A stretch of DNA of 64,000 nt from Acetobacteraceae bacterium (GCA_031291725.1 JARLIM010000017.1:1-64000); one strand, 5' to 3'; shown: positions 55,443-64,000, counted from the stretch's first letter. Program-made: numbers and translations. The notes: generated from the letters alone by a model not told the origin.

Positions 55443-56222
55443 TTGCTCAAGCTGCGTGTTATCCCCTGTCTGGATGTGAAAGACGGTCGCGTCGTCAAAG
55501 GCGTGAACTTTGTCGAATTGCGCGATGCGGGCGACCCGGTGGAGCAGGCGCGCGTCTATGATGCCGCCGGTGCCGATGAGCTCACCTTCCTCGACATCAC
55601 CGCCAGCCACGAGAACCGTGACACCATCCTCGATGTCGTCCACCGCACCGCCAGTCAGGTGTTCCTGCCATTGACGGTGGGCGGCGGCATTCGCACCACC
55701 GACGATATGCGCCGCCTGTTGCTGGCCGGTGCCGACAAATGCTCGATCAACTCGGCCGCCCTGTCGCGCCCGGAGGTGATCCGTGAGGCGGCAAATAAGT
55801 TCGGCAGCCAATGCGTGGTCGTCGCCATCGATGCCAAGCAGGTCTCGCGGCACGATTGGCATGTCTTCAGCCATGGCGGTCGGCACGACACCGGGCGGGA
55901 CGTGCTGGAATGGGCGCGCGAAGTGGCAAGCTTGGGGGCGGGGGAAATCCTGCTCACCTCGATGGACCGTGACGGCACTGGCCAGGGCTTCGATCTCGAT
56001 CTGCTGCACGCGGTCTGTTGTGCGGTGCGGATTCCGGTGATCGCCTCGGGCGGTGTGGGCACGTTGCAGCATTTCATCGACGGTGCCCGCGCGGGTGCCA
56101 CCGGATTGCTGGCGGCCAGCGTGTTCCATTTTGGCACGTTCACCATTCCGCAAGTAAAAATGGCGTTGAATGCGGCGGGGTTGCCGGTGCGCCTCCCGAA
56201 ACTCGCGGCCCAGGCGGCGTAA
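55443..56222 (+). CDS. hisF: Imidazole glycerol phosphate synthase cyclase subunit HisF
   Basis: A 259-residue TIM barrel that makes the imidazole ring with HisH-derived ammonia. Catalytic aspartates are in [19 protein letters not shown] near residue 10 and [15 protein letters not shown] near 135. The phosphate loops are [10 protein letters not shown] and [11 protein letters not shown] start at TTG 55443 ([11 protein letters not shown]), which has AGGAG nine bases upstream and the exact family start; an upstream TTG at 55407 lacks both. Confidence 0.95.
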   Translation: MLKLRVIPCLDVKDGRVVKGVNFVELRDAGDPVEQARVYDAAGADELTFLDITASHENRDTILDVVHRTASQVFLPLTVGGGIRTTDDMRRLLLAGADKCSINSAALSRPEVIREAANKFGSQCVVVAIDAKQVSRHDWHVFSHGGRHDTGRDVLEWAREVASLGAGEILLTSMDRDGTGQGFDLDLLHAVCCAVRIPVIASGGVGTLQHFIDGARAGATGLLAASVFHFGTFTIPQVKMALNAAGLPVRLPKLAAQAA

Positions 56223-56230
56223 AGAAGAAC

Positions 56231-56722
56231 ATGGCCAAGACGACGAAAACGGTGAAGAAAATGGTGTTGAAGGTTCCCGTGGCTGGTAAGGCCGGCGGCA
56301 AGCCGACCACCAAGAAGGTGACGATCCGCCGCAAAAAGCTGACGATCCCGCACGATCAGCTGTCCGGCATGGTGCTTGATGAGCTGTTCAAGACCATCGA
56401 AGCCCGCAAGGGTGCCGACCCGTCCACCAGCCATTCCGCCAAGCTGATGTCGCGCGGCATGTCCAAGGTGGCGCAGAAATTCGGGGAAGAGGCGGTTGAA
56501 TGCCTGATCGAGGCCGTCTCCGGCAACACCCAGGCCCTGATCGCTGAGAGTGCGGATGTGCTCTATCATCTGATGGTCATTTGGGTGGCCTCTGGCGTGG
56601 CGCCGGCGGATGTGTGGGCCGAGTTGGAGCGTCGCAAGGGCATTTCCGGCATTGCCGAGAAGGCGTCGCGGGTGCAGAAACTCGCCACCGCCTTTGGGTT
56701 GGCAACGTCGAAAATTCCGTGA
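56231..56722 (+). CDS. hisE: Phosphoribosyl-ATP diphosphatase HisE with basic N-terminal extension
   Basis: A 163-residue protein whose last 110 residues are HisE, an all-alpha pyrophosphohydrolase (step 2). They contain [20 protein letters not shown], the metal-binding [11 protein letters not shown], and [16 protein letters not shown]. The first 45 residues are rich in Lys, Thr and Val ([31 protein letters not shown]) and have no counterpart in standard HisE. The ATG is eight bases after hisF. The start could be later, but no good internal start fits. Confidence 0.9.
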   Translation: MAKTTKTVKKMVLKVPVAGKAGGKPTTKKVTIRRKKLTIPHDQLSGMVLDELFKTIEARKGADPSTSHSAKLMSRGMSKVAQKFGEEAVECLIEAVSGNTQALIAESADVLYHLMVIWVASGVAPADVWAELERRKGISGIAEKASRVQKLATAFGLATSKIP

Positions 56723-56738
56723 CGTGGGAGTGCATGTG

Positions 56739-57119
56739 ATGCCGGTGAAGGGTCTGGGTGAATACGACACCAACAACATCTTCGCCCGCATCCTGCGCGG
56801 TGAAATTCCCTCCAAGCGCGTCTATGAAGACGATTTCGCGATCGCTTTCCACGACATCGCCCCGCAAGCGCCGATCCATGTTCTGGTGATCCCGCGCGGG
56901 CCTTACATCTCGATTGCCGATTTCACCGCCAAAGCCAGTGACGCCGAGATTGCCGGCTTCTTCCGCGCTGTGGGCCATGTGGCCAAGGCGCTGGAACTGG
57001 AAGCACCGGGCTATCGCATCCTGTCCAACATGGGCGAGCATTCCGGCCAGGAAGTGCCGCATCTGCACGTGCATCTCTTCGGCGGCAAGCCGTTGGGCGC
57101 GATGCTGGTCAATCGCTGA
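56739..57119 (+). CDS. HIT-family nucleotide hydrolase (HinT-like)
   Basis: A 126-residue histidine-triad protein. It has [20 protein letters not shown] at the start, [13 protein letters not shown], and the triad HLHVHLFGG near residue 108. HinT enzymes hydrolyse AMP phosphoramidates. I start at ATG 56739, with GGGAG eight bases upstream. A HIT gene following hisE is common in alphaproteobacteria and ends the his unit. Confidence 0.93.
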   Translation: MPVKGLGEYDTNNIFARILRGEIPSKRVYEDDFAIAFHDIAPQAPIHVLVIPRGPYISIADFTAKASDAEIAGFFRAVGHVAKALELEAPGYRILSNMGEHSGQEVPHLHVHLFGGKPLGAMLVNR

Positions 57120-57166
57120 GCGTCTCGCCGCTGATTTTCTTGAGATGATGGTGCGCAGTGTGTTAT

Positions 57167-57190
57167 AACTCTCGTATTAACACGAGAGTT
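57167..57190. promoter_or_regulatory. Palindromic operator of the toxin-antitoxin pair
   Basis: AACTCTCGT and ACGAGAGTT form a perfect 9-bp inverted repeat with a 6-bp spacer, ending six bases before the antitoxin ATG. TTATAA at its left edge may be the -10 element. The AbrB-type antitoxin is the likely repressor. Confidence 0.75.
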
Positions 57191-57196
57191 TTTCGC

Positions 57197-57421
57197 ATGA
57201 CCACGCTCAAGCTCACCCCGATCGGCAACTCTGTCGGCGTCATTTTCCCCAAGGAATTGCTGGGCCGTCTGGGCGTGCAGAAAGGGGATACGCTGCACGT
57301 CGTTGATCAGCCTGATGGCCTTCGCCTGACGGTGAGTGATCCTGAATTCGATGCGCAGATGGCCGAAGCGCGGCTGTTGATGAAAAAGTGGCGCAACGTG
57401 CTGAGTGAACTCGCGAAGTGA
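57197..57421 (+). CDS. AbrB/MazE-family antitoxin
   Basis: A 74-residue swapped-hairpin DNA-binding protein. The N-terminal half has the family pattern LKLTPIGNSVGVIFPKELLGR and GDTLHVVDQPDGLRL. The C-terminal half (DAQMAEARLLMKKWRNVLSE) should wrap the toxin. I start at ATG 57197 just after the palindrome. Its stop overlaps the toxin GTG, as usual for such pairs. Confidence 0.9.
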   Translation: MTTLKLTPIGNSVGVIFPKELLGRLGVQKGDTLHVVDQPDGLRLTVSDPEFDAQMAEARLLMKKWRNVLSELAK

Positions 57422-57801
57422 CGGTCTGGTTGTCGGCGCGGGTCATCCACGCCGTTCACGAAGAACAATTGGCTGAACATGGCGGCGCTCTCGGTGTGCG
57501 TGATGAGGGGCTGCTGGAAAGCGCTCTGGCACGCCCATTGAACTTGGCGGGCTACGGTGAGCCGGACATTGCAGAACTCGGTGCCATGTATGCGCTCGGC
57601 ATCATCCGTAATCATCCGTTCATCGATGGCAACAAGCGCACGGGCTTTGCCGCGCTGTTCCTGTTTTTGTCATTCAATGGAGTGGCATTCGATCCCCCGG
57701 AGGTCGAAGCCACAGTGACAATACTGAAACTCGCCGCCAGCGACATCACCGACGACGAGTTCATCGACTGGGTGCGCATGCACGCCCAGCCGAAAGGCTG
57801 A
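57418..57801 (+). CDS. doc: Doc-type death-on-curing toxin
   Basis: A 127-residue Fic/Doc toxin. The Fic motif HPFIDGNKRTG spans residues 66-76 with the catalytic histidine and phosphate-binding NKR. GALGVRDEGLLESALARP is the conserved Doc N-terminal part. Doc proteins phosphorylate EF-Tu and stop translation. It starts with GTG inside the antitoxin stop. All key residues are present, so it looks active. Confidence 0.92.
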   Translation: MTVWLSARVIHAVHEEQLAEHGGALGVRDEGLLESALARPLNLAGYGEPDIAELGAMYALGIIRNHPFIDGNKRTGFAALFLFLSFNGVAFDPPEVEATVTILKLAASDITDDEFIDWVRMHAQPKG

Positions 57802-57805
57802 CGCG

Positions 57806-58822
57806 CTATTTCAGCAGCCACACATCCACCGAACTCTCCCCAGGCTCGCTGCCGATTTGCGCGGCCAGCCCCGGCACGCCATGGTCGATGAGGTAGGTGG
57901 AGATGGCGGTGGCCATCTGCGTGCCGCGTGCAGGGTTGGGATCGTGGCCGACGATGTGCACGCCGTTCGGCCAGGCCTGCAAAATCAGCCCGCCGAGGCG
58001 TTGCAGCTGCAATTCACCCGCCGCCGAGAAACCATCCTGCGCGAAGACGGCGCTGGGAAGATGCACCAGCGTGCCCTGTGCCTGCACCTGCGCGTCGAGT
58101 AAGCGCATCAGCAGTGCCACCGGCAATCGGGCAGGCGGCACCCCGGCACCCAGTGGCACCGCAAAACCGACATCGGGCACCACGAGACTGCCCATGCCAT
58201 CCACCGATCCCCCCGGCAGCGTCCCCCCAGGCGGGATGACATAGAGCAGCGTGTTGGCATTGCCTTGGATCGTCACCGTCGCCCCGGAGGCCAGATCGGC
58301 GCGTACCAGATTGGCTTCGCCATGCAGCAGCACGGTCTGACACTTGCCGCGCAGCGAGATTGTCGAACCCACAGAATCCAGCGTGAACGCCTGGCCGTTG
58401 CAGTCCAGGTCCAGGTTCAGCTTATTGCCCGAAATCGACGCCAGCCCGGCCAGCGGGGCTGGAGCGTTTTGGCTGGTAAGCACCTCGGTGCCGTCGCCCA
58501 CGATCCGCAATTGCGGCGCGATGCCGGCCAGCGCGCTGTAATGCACGCGGTTATGGCCGCCCTCGATGTCGATTTGCGACTGACCGGAGAGCGGAATGCT
58601 GATCGTGTTGCCGTCGCCGCGCAGGTGCAGGCCGGTGCAGACGCCGGTGAATTTGATCAGGTTACGTGCGCCCTCCACCTGCACCGGGCCGCCATTGCAC
58701 GCCACCGTACGCGTGGCACCGGCGGCTTGAACCAAAACCGGCTCGCTCTGTGCCGCCGCCTGCATTGTCCATCCGACCAATGTTGTCAGCATTGCCGCCA
58801 TCAGCCGCTTCTGCCGCATCAT
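57806..58822 (-). CDS. Exported DUF3060-like protein with an OmpA-like C-terminus
   Basis: A 338-residue exported protein (signal peptide about 1-24, ending AAAQ). The N-terminal half has two or three repeats of the DUF3060 type with the pattern V-CNG-V-VEGARN-I-F-G-C-L-L-GDGN, which form a beta-solenoid. The C-terminal 110 residues (from about GTLVHLPSAVFAQDGFSAAG) follow the OmpA-like layout: F-x-L-L-P-I-VGHDPNPARG, then the helix MATAISTYLIDHGV. The usual peptidoglycan-binding aspartate and arginine are only partly kept. It probably sits in the periplasm at the cell wall. It converges on doc, ending four bases after it. Confidence 0.7.
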   Translation of the reverse strand: MMRQKRLMAAMLTTLVGWTMQAAAQSEPVLVQAAGATRTVACNGGPVQVEGARNLIKFTGVCTGLHLRGDGNTISIPLSGQSQIDIEGGHNRVHYSALAGIAPQLRIVGDGTEVLTSQNAPAPLAGLASISGNKLNLDLDCNGQAFTLDSVGSTISLRGKCQTVLLHGEANLVRADLASGATVTIQGNANTLLYVIPPGGTLPGGSVDGMGSLVVPDVGFAVPLGAGVPPARLPVALLMRLLDAQVQAQGTLVHLPSAVFAQDGFSAAGELQLQRLGGLILQAWPNGVHIVGHDPNPARGTQMATAISTYLIDHGVPGLAAQIGSEPGESSVDVWLLK

Positions 58823-58965
58823 GCCACCCTTCCATCACGCGCTACCCACCGGGCGTTGCTCCTAGTTCGCACTTTCCGTGCGTGGATACAAAATGCGGAT
58901 CGTCACAGCACCACACGCTTTCGTGCTTTGCGGCAATCATCGCGTCGGATTAACAATTTTCCATC

Positions 58966-59334
58966 ATGACACCGTGCAAGATCCTGCTCGTCGAAGACGA
59001 GGAATTGATCCGGCTTCTCTTAACGGAAGTGCTGACGGATGATGGATTCGAAGTCTACCCTGTCGCCGATGGTGCTGCTGCTCAAAATTTTATCAATACT
59101 TCGCAACATTTCGATTTGATGTTCACGGACATCCAGCTCCCCGGCGATATTGACGGCTTGGACGTTGCCCGCATGGTGCGGGCGCGCACACCCGCCATTC
59201 CGATCATTTTCACCACCGGCCAGCCTGATCGGATGGAGGGCTGGACGGTGGGACCGAACGACCATTTCGTCGCCAAGCCCTACCGTCCATTTGCCATTTG
59301 CGCATTGATCCGCCGTTTGGCGGGGTGCGCTTAA
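58966..59334 (+). CDS. Single-domain response regulator
   Basis: A 122-residue receiver domain with no output domain. Acidic pocket LLVEDEELIR near residue 9, phospho-acceptor aspartate in DLMFTDIQLP near residue 55, switch Thr in IIFTTGQP and conserved lysine in FVAKPYRP are all present. Its kinase and target are not in the window. It ends by overlapping the stop of the convergent MFS gene. Confidence 0.92.
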   Translation: MTPCKILLVEDEELIRLLLTEVLTDDGFEVYPVADGAAAQNFINTSQHFDLMFTDIQLPGDIDGLDVARMVRARTPAIPIIFTTGQPDRMEGWTVGPNDHFVAKPYRPFAICALIRRLAGCA

Positions 59335-60578
59335 TCCGCGAACGCGCGATCCGGTTTCATCAGGAACGCTGCCGCGACGCCGATGGCCATCAGCACCATC
59401 GTGCCGATAAATGGCAGCGTCCAATTGCCGGTGGCGTCGATCACCACGCCGAATACGACAGGCGAGACGATGGCGGCCAAGGCCGAGCCGGTGTTCATCA
59501 CGCCACTGGCCGTGCCGGCGAAACCGGGGGCGATGTCCATCGGGATCGACCACATCGGCCCGATTGTCAGTTCGGCGAAGAAGAACGTGCCGGACAGGCT
59601 GAGGGCGGCCACCAGCGGGTCATGCACGAACAGAATCGGCAGCGAACAGGCCAACGAACAGGCCATGCCGAACACCACCAGATCGCGGCGTGCCCGGATC
59701 AGGCTGCCGGTGCGGCGCAGCAGCCAATCGCTGACCACCCCACCCAAGGCATCGCCCAACACGCCGCCGAAGAACACCAGCGTGGAGAACACAGCGGAGT
59801 TTTTCAGATTGAGATTGAAATTGTGCAGCATGAATTGCGGCACCCAGGACAGGAAGGTCCACAACGTCCAACCATAGCAGAAATAGACGAACGTCACCGG
59901 GGCCATGCGCTTCAGCAGCGGTCCCCACGGCACCGATTTGCGCGCGCCAGGCGGGCGCGGCGCGGGCAGGGCGGCGAGATCGGCGGGGCCGACACCGGCA
60001 TGGCTGCCTGGATTATCGCGGAAATACCAACCCCAGACCAAGGCCCAGAAGAAGCTGATCACCCCCAGGATGATGAAACTGCCGCGCCATGTCACCAGCA
60101 CCATCAGGGCCACCACCAGCGGCGGCGTCAGCGCGTTGCCGATGCGGGCGCAGGCATGGGTGATGCCCTGCGCAAAGCCCAATTTGGTTTCCGGAATCCA
60201 CGCCGACATCGCCCGTGTCGCCACCGGGAAGGTTGCCCCCTCGCCAAAGCCCAGCATCACACGGGCGGCGATCAGCGAGGTCAGCCCGCCTGCCAAACCG
60301 GTGAACACCGTCGCCGCCGCCCAGACGATGCCGCAGATCGTCAATGTCCAGCGCGCACCGAATTTGTCGCCGAACCAGCCGCCGATGATCTGAAAGACCA
60401 GATAGGGATAGGCAAAGGCGGAGAACACCAGGCCAAGCTGTGTGTTGCTCAGCCCAAGCTCGGATTTGAACGCAGCGGCGGCGCTGCTGACATTCACCCG
60501 GTCGATATAGGTGATGAAATACATCAGGCAGAGCAGCAGCAACACATTGCCACGCGCGCCGGTGCGGAAAAGCCGCAT
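59331..60578 (-). CDS. MFS transporter, anion:cation symporter (ACS) type
   Basis: A 415-residue, 12-TM major facilitator. YFITYIDRVNVSSAAAAF is the ACS family start, GWFGDKFGARWTL the loop 2-3 motif, and GFGEGATFPVATRAMSAWIP the TM4 region of the hexuronate/glucarate/phthalate group. Organic acids are the likely substrates. Its stop overlaps that of the receiver gene. Confidence 0.9.
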   Translation of the reverse strand: MRLFRTGARGNVLLLLCLMYFITYIDRVNVSSAAAAFKSELGLSNTQLGLVFSAFAYPYLVFQIIGGWFGDKFGARWTLTICGIVWAAATVFTGLAGGLTSLIAARVMLGFGEGATFPVATRAMSAWIPETKLGFAQGITHACARIGNALTPPLVVALMVLVTWRGSFIILGVISFFWALVWGWYFRDNPGSHAGVGPADLAALPAPRPPGARKSVPWGPLLKRMAPVTFVYFCYGWTLWTFLSWVPQFMLHNFNLNLKNSAVFSTLVFFGGVLGDALGGVVSDWLLRRTGSLIRARRDLVVFGMACSLACSLPILFVHDPLVAALSLSGTFFFAELTIGPMWSIPMDIAPGFAGTASGVMNTGSALAAIVSPVVFGVVIDATGNWTLPFIGTMVLMAIGVAAAFLMKPDRAFAD

Positions 60579-60658
60579 GCGTTGTTCCTCCTTGATCCGC
60601 AGCCTCTCGTGGGCCGTTTCGGCAGGTTAAGCTTTGGGTGGGAATTCGCAATGGGGCC

Positions 60659-61582
60659 TTATGCGTCCATCGCTGCCCGCACCACCGCCTCCGCATCCGG
60701 TTGGGCGAGGCCGAGGGACATCACCTCGGCGACCATTTCGGCGGCCCCGGCCCCACGCGCCAGCCCTTGCGCCACCCGACGCAGCGCGCTGCCGATGCTG
60801 GCAGCACTGCCGGTGATCTGCAACGCCACCGGGTCGGTGGCTGGCGGTGTGCCGATGGGTGCGAATTCCGGCAGACGCAGACGCGCCTTGTGGTCAGCGA
60901 TCGGCTCCGCGTCGCGCATGTCGATGCCGCGATAATAGCGCTTTTGCCATTGCTCGCTCGCCGTCGCCGGTGGGTTGCGCGCGGTTTCCTCTCGGAAGGC
61001 ATCCCGCGAGGCGGACCAGGCTTTGAACTGCGCCAGCAACTCGCCCTCCATCGGGGCGAAACGCGGACGGAAGCTTTCCATCGCGCCGCGCAGCACCGGG
61101 AAGAAGAAGCAGATCGGCTCGCCCTGCTTGAAGGTCAGCCACACATTGCGGCGCAGGAAGCGGTAATTCATCGTGAAGGTGTAGGGCGACCAATCGGTTT
61201 CGATCACCCCGTTGAGCGGCACAATGCCGTCTCGCCCGGTGTTGGGGGAGCCGCCGACGAATAAATTCCAGCCCGGCGGTGTGCGGATGACGCCGAAGAT
61301 GTGGAAGGTCAGCACGCCATGACCGAAAATCGACACCGGCAGATGCTCCGGCTTCGATCCCGGGGCAGGGCGGATGATGATGTCTTTCGCGTCCTGGCCG
61401 CCATTCCAATAGACCTGAACATCATGGGCGTTGAGGAATTCCCAGCCATGCGCGTTGGCGATGTTCAGCGGCAGGCAGCGATAGGCGAATTTCTCACTGG
61501 TCTTGTCCATCCAATCGCGGGTGGCTTCCGCCGGGCGCAGCAGCGGTTCCCAGCCGGGATGCAGATAGCAGACGAGATCCAT
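60659..61582 (-). CDS. DUF6065 family protein
   Basis: A 307-residue soluble protein of a family without known function. It starts MDLVCYLHPGWEPLLRPAEA and keeps ENLYC-like landmarks such as NIANAHGWEFLNAHDVQVYW, FGHGVLTFHIFGVIRTPPGWNL and WLTFKQGEPICFFFPV. The C-terminal 70 residues are Ala-rich and may be an added helix pair. I start at ATG 61582; codons upstream to 61732 do not look coding. Confidence 0.8.
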   Translation of the reverse strand: MDLVCYLHPGWEPLLRPAEATRDWMDKTSEKFAYRCLPLNIANAHGWEFLNAHDVQVYWNGGQDAKDIIIRPAPGSKPEHLPVSIFGHGVLTFHIFGVIRTPPGWNLFVGGSPNTGRDGIVPLNGVIETDWSPYTFTMNYRFLRRNVWLTFKQGEPICFFFPVLRGAMESFRPRFAPMEGELLAQFKAWSASRDAFREETARNPPATASEQWQKRYYRGIDMRDAEPIADHKARLRLPEFAPIGTPPATDPVALQITGSAASIGSALRRVAQGLARGAGAAEMVAEVMSLGLAQPDAEAVVRAAMDA

Positions 61583-61701
61583 CACCGCGCTCCATCGTGT
61601 CGCTTCAGATCTATCGCGAAACGGCCCCCGCGCAAATTCGCCTTGCATGGGCGTGGCGGGCGATTTTAGGCTGATCCGGCAACCACGACGGACCGGATGG
61701 C

Positions 61702-61986
61702 ATGGCCGACATCGTTCCTTTGCGTTCTGCACGCGACGACAATTGGTGGGCGGTGATGGCCCGCGTGGGGCGCACCAGTCGGGTGGCGAGCATCTATTCC
61801 AGCCGTGCCGCCGCCCTTGAGGATCGTGAATGGCGAGATGCGCAGGTCAAGGAGCATGCCGGCTTTCTGCGCACCACCAAGCAACCGCCACCGCAATACT
61901 CGGTCGCCCCGATGCGTTGGGCGGATCTGCCGAAAGGGTGGAAACCGCTGCCCGCATTGGGGTTCTTGCGGGGGCAGTTCACCTGA
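61702..61986 (+). CDS. Small hypothetical protein
   Basis: A 94-residue basic, Trp-rich protein (DNWWAVMARVGR, EWRDAQVKEHAGFLR, MRWADLPKGWKPLPALG). It has no signal peptide or membrane helix. I do not recognise it. It lies between the two leftward accessory units and shows codon use like its neighbours. Confidence 0.6.
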   Translation: MADIVPLRSARDDNWWAVMARVGRTSRVASIYSSRAAALEDREWRDAQVKEHAGFLRTTKQPPPQYSVAPMRWADLPKGWKPLPALGFLRGQFT

Positions 61987-61996
61987 TCCTGTGTCG

Positions 61997-62932
61997 TCAT
62001 GGCGCCACCAATTCCCGCCACATCCGCCGCAGGCCCGCCGCTTGCTGCGCCCAGTAGCCGCCCGTCGCCAATACCTCTTCCGCGCTCGGATCACCGGTGG
62101 CGGCGAAGGTTGGGGAGAAATCGGCGGTGCCGAAGATCATGTCCCACCAGGGAAACACCCCGCCATAATTCACGCTCACCCGGCCCGCCGCCGTGGTGCC
62201 GTGATGGGCGCGGTGGAAGCGCGGCGAGACCAGCAGGCGTTCGCCGAGCCAGCCGAAGCTGATCCGCGCATTGGCGTGGCTCATGCTCTCCAACAGGCGC
62301 AGCAGCAGCACCAGCATCGGGAATTGCAGCGGTGGCACGCCCATGATCAGCGCCAGCACGGTGAACCACAGAAAGCCGATCACCTCGTCGAGCACATGGT
62401 TGCGGTCATCGGACCAGAAGGTCATCTGCCGTTGCGCATGGTGCAGCGAATGCAGCCCATACCACCAGTTGAACACGTGGCTGAGCCGGTGCCGCCAATA
62501 TTCGCCCAGATCGAGCACGATGGCATAGAGGAAGAAGGTGATCACCGGCCGCCCCTCGAACCAGGGCGCCAACCGCTCCAAGGTGGGGGCGAGCAGGCCC
62601 TGATCGGCAAGCCAGCCATTGATCGACATCTGAATCTGCGTGAACAGCACGAAGGTGATCAGCGGCAGGAAGCCGACGCGGTTGATCAGGGTGTAGAGCA
62701 CGTCCACCCATTCGGCCTTGTGGTCCTTCCAACGCTCCACCGGCCAGAAATGCTCCAGCGGCCAGCAGATCAACAGGGCGGCGATCACCTGCGCCACGCC
62801 ATAGACGGCAAACAGCGACCAGCCGAACGACCATTCTTCCCATTGCATGAAGCCGAAATAATACAGCAGGGGCAGCACCGCATGCTCCTGCAACCAGCCT
62901 GCGACCAGGTCGAAGGGCGCGCCGATGTTCAT
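61997..62932 (-). CDS. Fatty acid hydroxylase / sterol desaturase family protein
   Basis: A 311-residue di-iron membrane enzyme. Four or five hydrophobic segments and three histidine boxes are seen: HRLSH near 160, HSLHHAQRQ near 175 and RFHRAHHGTT near 245. These ligate the two irons. The family hydroxylates or desaturates lipids. Its ATG overlaps the stop of the beta-propeller gene upstream (ATGA), so the two proteins are made together. The substrate is unknown. Confidence 0.88.
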   Translation of the reverse strand: MNIGAPFDLVAGWLQEHAVLPLLYYFGFMQWEEWSFGWSLFAVYGVAQVIAALLICWPLEHFWPVERWKDHKAEWVDVLYTLINRVGFLPLITFVLFTQIQMSINGWLADQGLLAPTLERLAPWFEGRPVITFFLYAIVLDLGEYWRHRLSHVFNWWYGLHSLHHAQRQMTFWSDDRNHVLDEVIGFLWFTVLALIMGVPPLQFPMLVLLLRLLESMSHANARISFGWLGERLLVSPRFHRAHHGTTAAGRVSVNYGGVFPWWDMIFGTADFSPTFAATGDPSAEEVLATGGYWAQQAAGLRRMWRELVAP

Positions 62933-63894
62933 TTGTTGTCGCCCCCCATGTTCACCGCACCCTTGATGTAGATGCCATGCGGGGAACGGCCGACCGGGAT
63001 GGTTTCCAGCGCACCGGTTTGCAGATCGAGAATGCCGACCTTCTGCACAAAGCGCAGCGTCGCCCAGACCTTGCCATCGGGGGTGAAGATCAAATCATCC
63101 GGGCCACCGGGCACGCGATAGGTGCGGATCGGCTTGAAGGTATTGGCGTCATAGGTGGAGATGGTGCTGTCGATACGGCTGTTGACGAACAGCGTCTTGT
63201 GATCGGGCGAGATGAAAAGCTGATGCGCGCCGTTGGTGGCCGGGATGTGGCCAACCGTCTCGCCGGTCTTCGCGTCGAGGACGTCCACATGATCCGAGCC
63301 CATGATGGCCACCAGCAAATGCCCGTTATGATACATAATGCCCGCTGGTGCCGGGCCGGTGGGGGCGATCCATTTGACGGTCATTGTCCGCAGATCGAGG
63401 GCCGCCGCCTTGTTGGTGCCCTGCAGGCTGACGAAGGCGGTGGAGGAATCCGGGGTGAAATCCAAATGGCTCGGCATCGACACCAGATGGAAGCGATGCA
63501 GCAGCTTGTAGGTGCCCGCCTCGTAGACATCGACTTGCTTGCGCGCCAGACCGGCGACGACGAATTTGGTGCCGTCCGGGGTGAACAGCATCTGATACGG
63601 GTCTGGCACGGTGATATGGCGACGGATATCATAGGTGTCAGGGTCGAGCACCACCAGCTCATTGGCCACCGTGTCACCGATGATCAAATCGCGGCCATCC
63701 GGCGTCATCACCCAGTGATGCGGCTCGCGCAGCATCGGGATTTTGCGCAGCACGCTGTGGGTGGCGTAATCGATCACCGACAGGCTGGCCTCACCCGAAT
63801 TGACCACCAGGACAGTCTTGGGCGTCTCGGCCAGGGCCGCGAACGACCACAGCAATGGCAACAACATCATAACGCGGCGCATGGCGGGTCTCAC
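62929..63894 (-). CDS. Exported YncE/YVTN-type beta-propeller protein
   Basis: A 321-residue secreted protein (signal peptide about 1-22, ending ALAE) with about seven YVTN-like blades. They show the pattern VLVVNSGEASLSVIDYAT, WVMTPDGRDLIIGDT, MLFTPDGTKFVVAG and DLIFTPDGKVWATL. ATG 63882 (residue 5) is another possible start. Such propellers act as binding scaffolds in the periplasm. It is coupled to the membrane hydroxylase by ATGA. About 105 bases upstream to the window edge show no gene I can support. Confidence 0.87.
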   Translation of the reverse strand: MRPAMRRVMMLLPLLWSFAALAETPKTVLVVNSGEASLSVIDYATHSVLRKIPMLREPHHWVMTPDGRDLIIGDTVANELVVLDPDTYDIRRHITVPDPYQMLFTPDGTKFVVAGLARKQVDVYEAGTYKLLHRFHLVSMPSHLDFTPDSSTAFVSLQGTNKAAALDLRTMTVKWIAPTGPAPAGIMYHNGHLLVAIMGSDHVDVLDAKTGETVGHIPATNGAHQLFISPDHKTLFVNSRIDSTISTYDANTFKPIRTYRVPGGPDDLIFTPDGKVWATLRFVQKVGILDLQTGALETIPVGRSPHGIYIKGAVNMGGDNK

Positions 63895-64000
63895 GGCTGA
63901 TAGCGGATAGCTCCCCAGAGACTTCTAGCACCCTCTCGCCCCGCGTCGCGATGCACGATGCGGCATCGCAGCATGAAATTGCAGACATCGTTGTGCGCAA

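Overview
This window looks like a chromosomal segment around the replication origin of a GC-rich alphaproteobacterium. The gene families and gene order (hemE next to an origin-like region, parS inside rsmG, leuS-lptE-holA facing parB-parA-rsmG-mnmG-mnmE, DUF3576, the TIGR02302/lysA/argH group) fit Rhodospirillales, and Acetobacteraceae is my best guess. That family-level placement is inferred from gene content only.

Region by region. 1-2500: a cut-off Cys-rich C-terminus, a TPR-only protein and a VIT-type Fe/Mn transporter. 2507-7468 (minus): rho, then the haem cassette hemE-hemH-HAD-hemJ, mostly coupled by ATGA overlaps. 7469-7774: a gene-free region with five DnaA-box-like sites and an AT tract, the probable oriC. 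7775-12391: ppsR-maf (plus) against recR-ftsK (minus). 12560-14340: amtB and glnK behind a good sigma-54 promoter. 14576-17495: ubiH-type hydroxylase and periplasmic sulfite dehydrogenase sorAB. 17640-19609: an Nramp-related transporter behind a structured leader with mutually exclusive stems, a hidden ribosome-binding site and a 16-codon leader ORF. This is the most unusual element of the window.

19871-29096: TIGR02302-lysA, a hydrolase, lptM-like/argH, tlpA, a 1.1 kb mini-island between perfect 20-bp direct repeats, and an MFS gene. 29155-34178: kup, yggS, a major porin, a DUF3576 lipoprotein. 34362-44063: the segregation centre (leuS-lptE-holA facing parB-parA-rsmG-mnmG-mnmE) with two perfect parS sites inside rsmG. 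44088-52636: ferredoxin, ogt, quinone reductase, MFS, modBC (no modA), dciA, mutY, hslVU. 52818-57119: histidine operon hisB-hisH-GNAT-hisA-hisF-hisE-hint. 57197-57801: AbrB/Doc toxin-antitoxin pair with a perfect palindromic operator. 57806-63894: accessory genes, including a DUF3060/OmpA-like envelope protein, a lone receiver protein, an MFS symporter, a DUF6065 protein and a membrane hydroxylase coupled to a beta-propeller protein.

Several intergenic gaps carry copies of a dispersed palindromic repeat (CGTCATTGCGCGCGCAGCG-like). I see no tRNA, rRNA, transposase, integrase or CRISPR array. Long antisense ORFs are common because of the high GC content and were left out.
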